DNA of 64,000 bases from Rickettsia tillamookensis (lineage in GTDB: Bacteria; Pseudomonadota; Alphaproteobacteria; Rickettsiales; Rickettsiaceae): positions 1,302,001 to 1,366,000 of the forward strand of contig NZ_CP060138.2 in assembly GCF_016743795.2 (NCBI RefSeq), given 5' to 3'. Both the position numbers and the translations under genes were made by a program. Positions 61,444 to 64,000 of the stretch are shown here, piece after piece; position 1 is the first letter of the stretch, and every line of letters starts with the position of its first letter. The notes under the pieces were generated by a model, which did no database searches, had not been told where the DNA came from, and saw only the letters and a list, made by a program, of their open reading frames with translations.

Positions 61444-64000
61444 TCATTCCAAATATTGCTTTAAATATCTGCCGGTATGGCTTTCCGCACAAGCAGCGAT
61501 ATCGGCAGGAGTACCGCATACAACTATCTTACCGCCTTTGTCACCGCCCTCAGGACCGACATCAATAATATAATCTGCCGTTTTTATAACATCTAAATTA
61601 TGCTCGATAACTAAAACGGTATTACCCATATCAACAAGTTTATGTAAAACTTTCAGCAATTTATTAATATCGTCGATATGTAGTCCCGTAGTCGGTTCAT
61701 CAAGTATATAAAGCGTTTTACCGGTTGAACGTCTTGATAATTCTTTAGCAAGCTTAACGCGTTGTGCCTCACCGCCTGAAAGAGTAGTAGCAGACTGACC
61801 GATTTTAATATAGCCAAGACCAACTTCATTTAAGGTAATAAGTTTTTCATAGATTAGCGGTATTTTTTCGAAAAATTGCATTGCATCTTCTACCGTCATC
61901 ATCAAAATATCGGCAATAGATTTGCCTTTATATTTTATTTCAAGCGTTTCTCTATTATATCTGTGACCGTTACAAATATCGCATTTCACGTATACATCAG
62001 GTAAGAAATGCATCTCTATTTTAATTAGCCCGTCGCCTTGGCATGCTTCACATCTACCGCCTTTAACGTTAAACGAAAATCTGCCTACTTTATACCCTCT
62101 AGCTTTTGATTCAGGTAATTCCACAAACCAATCCCTAATATGGGTAAAGGCACCTGTATAAGTCGCAGGGTTTGAACGAGGAGTTCGACCTATCGGGGAT
62201 TGATTAATATCGATAATTTTATCAATATATTCAAGTCCTTTTAACTCTCTATATTTTCCTGGAAATACTTTGCTAGTCGGCTCTAAATGCTTTAGAGCCG
62301 CTTTATATAGAGTATGAATCATCAAGCTTGATTTACCGCTTCCCGATACGCCTGTTATAGCAGTAAAAGTACCAAGTGGAATTTTGATATCAATATTATC
62401 TAAATTGTTAGAAACCGCCCCAAGTAATTCAATTGACCTATTATCATGCCCTACTCTTGTTTCAGACGGCACTTTGATTGTTTGACGACCGCTTAGATAC
62501 CTACCTGTAATACTTTCTTCAAAATTCTTTATTTCTTCTGCATTGCCTTCTGCAATAACACGACCACCGTGAATACCGGCTCCCGGTCCTATATCGATAA
62601 TATGGTCTGCTTCATACATTGTTTCTTCGTCATGCTCGACTACCAAAACGGTATTACCTAGATCTCTAAGCCTTTTTAGCGTCTCAATTAATCTTGTATT
62701 ATCTCGTTGATGAAGACCGATAGACGGCTCATCAAGTACATATAAAACACCGCTAAGCCCTGATCCTATTTGAGATGCAAGACGGATACGCTGACTTTCC
62801 CCTCCTGATAAAGTACCTGCTTCTCGTGATAACGTTAGATAATCAAGTCCGACATTCATAAGAAATTTTAATCTCTCTGTAATTTCTTTGAGTATACGCT
62901 CAGCAATAAATAATTGCTTTTTATTTAATTTTTCTTCTAAGTGACTAAACCATTTTTGCAAGGCTGCAATACTCATACCTGCTACTTCGCCTATATGAAG
63001 ATTCGCTATTTTAACGCATAATGCTTCGTCTTTTAATCTAAACCCTGAGCAGGCAGTGCATTTATGTTCTGACTTAAATTTAGCTAGTTCTTCTTTAATT
63101 AAAACCGATTCTATAGTACGGTCCTTTTCCTGCAAACTTGGTATTATACCGGCAAAAGGTTGTTTTATTATTTGCGTTTTAGAACCGTCGTGAAATTCAA
63201 ACTTTATTGCCTCTTCTCCTGAACCTTCAAATAAAATATCCTTAACATTTTGTGATAAACTTACAAAAGGTACTTCAATAGAAAATTTATAATGATCGGC
63301 AAGAGCCTTTAATGTCTCTAGGATAAATTTAGAAGATGTGCTACCCCAAGGTACTATTGCACCGTCTTTAATAGAAATTCTTTGATCCGGAACTATTAAA
63401 TCTCTATCAAAGAAAAACTCCTTACCTATTCCTTCACATTTAGGACATGCTCCAAAAGGGCTATTAAAAGAAAAAATTCGAGGCTCTATTTCAGTAAGCT
63501 GAAAACCGGATACAGGACAAGAATATTTTTCGGAAAAAGTAATACGCTGATTTTTTTCAAATTCGGTCTTAACTGCCAGTGGCAATTCTACAATTTCTAA
63601 ATAAGTAATGCCTTCGGCAAGATTTAACGAACTCTCTAAGCTATCTGCAAGCCTATTACCTAAACTTTCGTCTAGAACTATTCTATCAACGATGACTTCT
63701 ATATTATGCTTCTTATTTTTATCAAGTTTCGGTAAATCATCAATTTCACAAACTTCACCGTTAACTATTAATTTCTGAAAGCCTTGCTTTTTTAGATTCA
63801 TAATTTCACGTTTGAACTCCCCCTTATGTCCTCTAACAATAGGAGCAAGTAAATATACTTTCGCGCCTTTAGGTAGTTCATTAATTATATCTACCATCTC
63901 AGAAACCGTTTGGCTATGTATCGGAAGACCGGTTGCCGGAGAGTAAGGAATACCCACCCTTGCATATAATAACCTAAGGTAATCGTAAATTTCCGTTATA
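61444..64000 (-). CDS. uvrA: Excinuclease ABC subunit A (UvrA), partial at 5' end
   Basis: The damage-recognition ATPase of nucleotide excision repair. The frame is open to the window's end (ITEIYDYLRLLYARVGIPYSPATG), so the first ~100 residues including the first Walker A lie outside. About 852 residues are present: a zinc-binding CPKCEGIG region, the DNA-binding domain, the first ABC signature LSGGESQRIRLASQ with VLDEPSIGLHQRD, the second Walker A GVSGSGKSSL, the CEACQGDG...CDICNGHRYN zinc module, the second signature LSGGEAQRVKLAKE and ILDEPTTGLHIDD, ending CAESHTGRYLKQYLE. The GTG at 63957 is an internal codon, not a start. Confidence 0.96.
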   Translation of the reverse strand, partial: ITEIYDYLRLLYARVGIPYSPATGLPIHSQTVSEMVDIINELPKGAKVYLLAPIVRGHKGEFKREIMNLKKQGFQKLIVNGEVCEIDDLPKLDKNKKHNIEVIVDRIVLDESLGNRLADSLESSLNLAEGITYLEIVELPLAVKTEFEKNQRITFSEKYSCPVSGFQLTEIEPRIFSFNSPFGACPKCEGIGKEFFFDRDLIVPDQRISIKDGAIVPWGSTSSKFILETLKALADHYKFSIEVPFVSLSQNVKDILFEGSGEEAIKFEFHDGSKTQIIKQPFAGIIPSLQEKDRTIESVLIKEELAKFKSEHKCTACSGFRLKDEALCVKIANLHIGEVAGMSIAALQKWFSHLEEKLNKKQLFIAERILKEITERLKFLMNVGLDYLTLSREAGTLSGGESQRIRLASQIGSGLSGVLYVLDEPSIGLHQRDNTRLIETLKRLRDLGNTVLVVEHDEETMYEADHIIDIGPGAGIHGGRVIAEGNAEEIKNFEESITGRYLSGRQTIKVPSETRVGHDNRSIELLGAVSNNLDNIDIKIPLGTFTAITGVSGSGKSSLMIHTLYKAALKHLEPTSKVFPGKYRELKGLEYIDKIIDINQSPIGRTPRSNPATYTGAFTHIRDWFVELPESKARGYKVGRFSFNVKGGRCEACQGDGLIKIEMHFLPDVYVKCDICNGHRYNRETLEIKYKGKSIADILMMTVEDAMQFFEKIPLIYEKLITLNEVGLGYIKIGQSATTLSGGEAQRVKLAKELSRRSTGKTLYILDEPTTGLHIDDINKLLKVLHKLVDMGNTVLVIEHNLDVIKTADYIIDVGPEGGDKGGKIVVCGTPADIAACAESHTGRYLKQYLE

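Noticed and set aside
63957..63957. GTG start of uvrA at 63957
   Set aside because: The frame stays open to the window edge and encodes the expected upstream UvrA residues (TEIYDYLRLLYAR), so this GTG is an internal Val codon.

Overview
The window is AT-rich alphaproteobacterial chromosome and is almost certainly a Rickettsia. It carries the genus 17-kDa surface lipoprotein gene, an rOmpA (Sca0) autotransporter gene with the characteristic N-terminus, a second Sca-type autotransporter, a phospholipase D gene, and dozens of Rickettsia-type palindromic repeats between and at the edges of genes. An ompA gene argues for a spotted-fever or transitional-group species rather than the typhus group. 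The toxin-antitoxin genes and a class D beta-lactamase fit a transitional-type accessory content (R. felis-like), but the species cannot be fixed from this window alone.

Layout. 1-5.4 kb: 3' part of lpdA (runs off the left edge), dps, a lipoprotein, an orphan RHH antitoxin with a toxin stump, a tail-anchored hypothetical protein, and a class D beta-lactamase. 5.4-16.9 kb: pbp1A, an AAA/DUF4143 ATPase, miaB, a nucleotidyltransferase-HEPN protein with an unlisted small ORF beside it, an Rpn-type nuclease, the rsfS-kefB-SH3 overlapping operon, bolA, a toxin-antitoxin operon with a visible operator, and a DUF2383 ferritin-like protein. 17.1-27.5 kb: a KGG stress gene cut by a nonsense codon, and a roughly 10-kb autotransporter gene broken by three frameshifts, one of which is a 17-bp tandem duplication. 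28.3-38 kb: tRNA-Pro, infA, maf, dksA, xerC, phasin, pld, phaC, ubiD and ppiD. 38-45.3 kb: ompA with twelve 85-residue repeats. 45.7-64 kb: ankyrin protein, ftsK, map, the radC-glycosyltransferase-DUF721 operon, two paralogous small outer-membrane proteins, ccmC-fdxA, tadA, a cation efflux protein, the 17-kDa antigen, a PEBP protein, an ABC ATPase, a frameshifted 31-residue-repeat protein, and uvrA (runs off the right edge).

Themes. Surface proteins dominate (ompA, broken Sca protein, 17-kDa antigen, two small OMPs) together with envelope maintenance (PBP1A, beta-lactamase, PpiD). Polyhydroxybutyrate storage is represented by phasin and PhaC. Gene decay is visible at several stages: toxin stump, nonsense KGG gene, frameshifted autotransporter and frameshifted repeat protein. 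Repeats fall into several families: A (ends CGTCATTGCGAG/CTCGCAATGACG), B (ends GTATACGAAG/ACGAGTATAC), C (TGTCATNCCGTGG type), E (TTGCATGGCTC type, usually wrapped around others), and D, a MITE-like family with ends TAGGYTCTGTGAAC. Families A, C and E are nested inside each other at several places.
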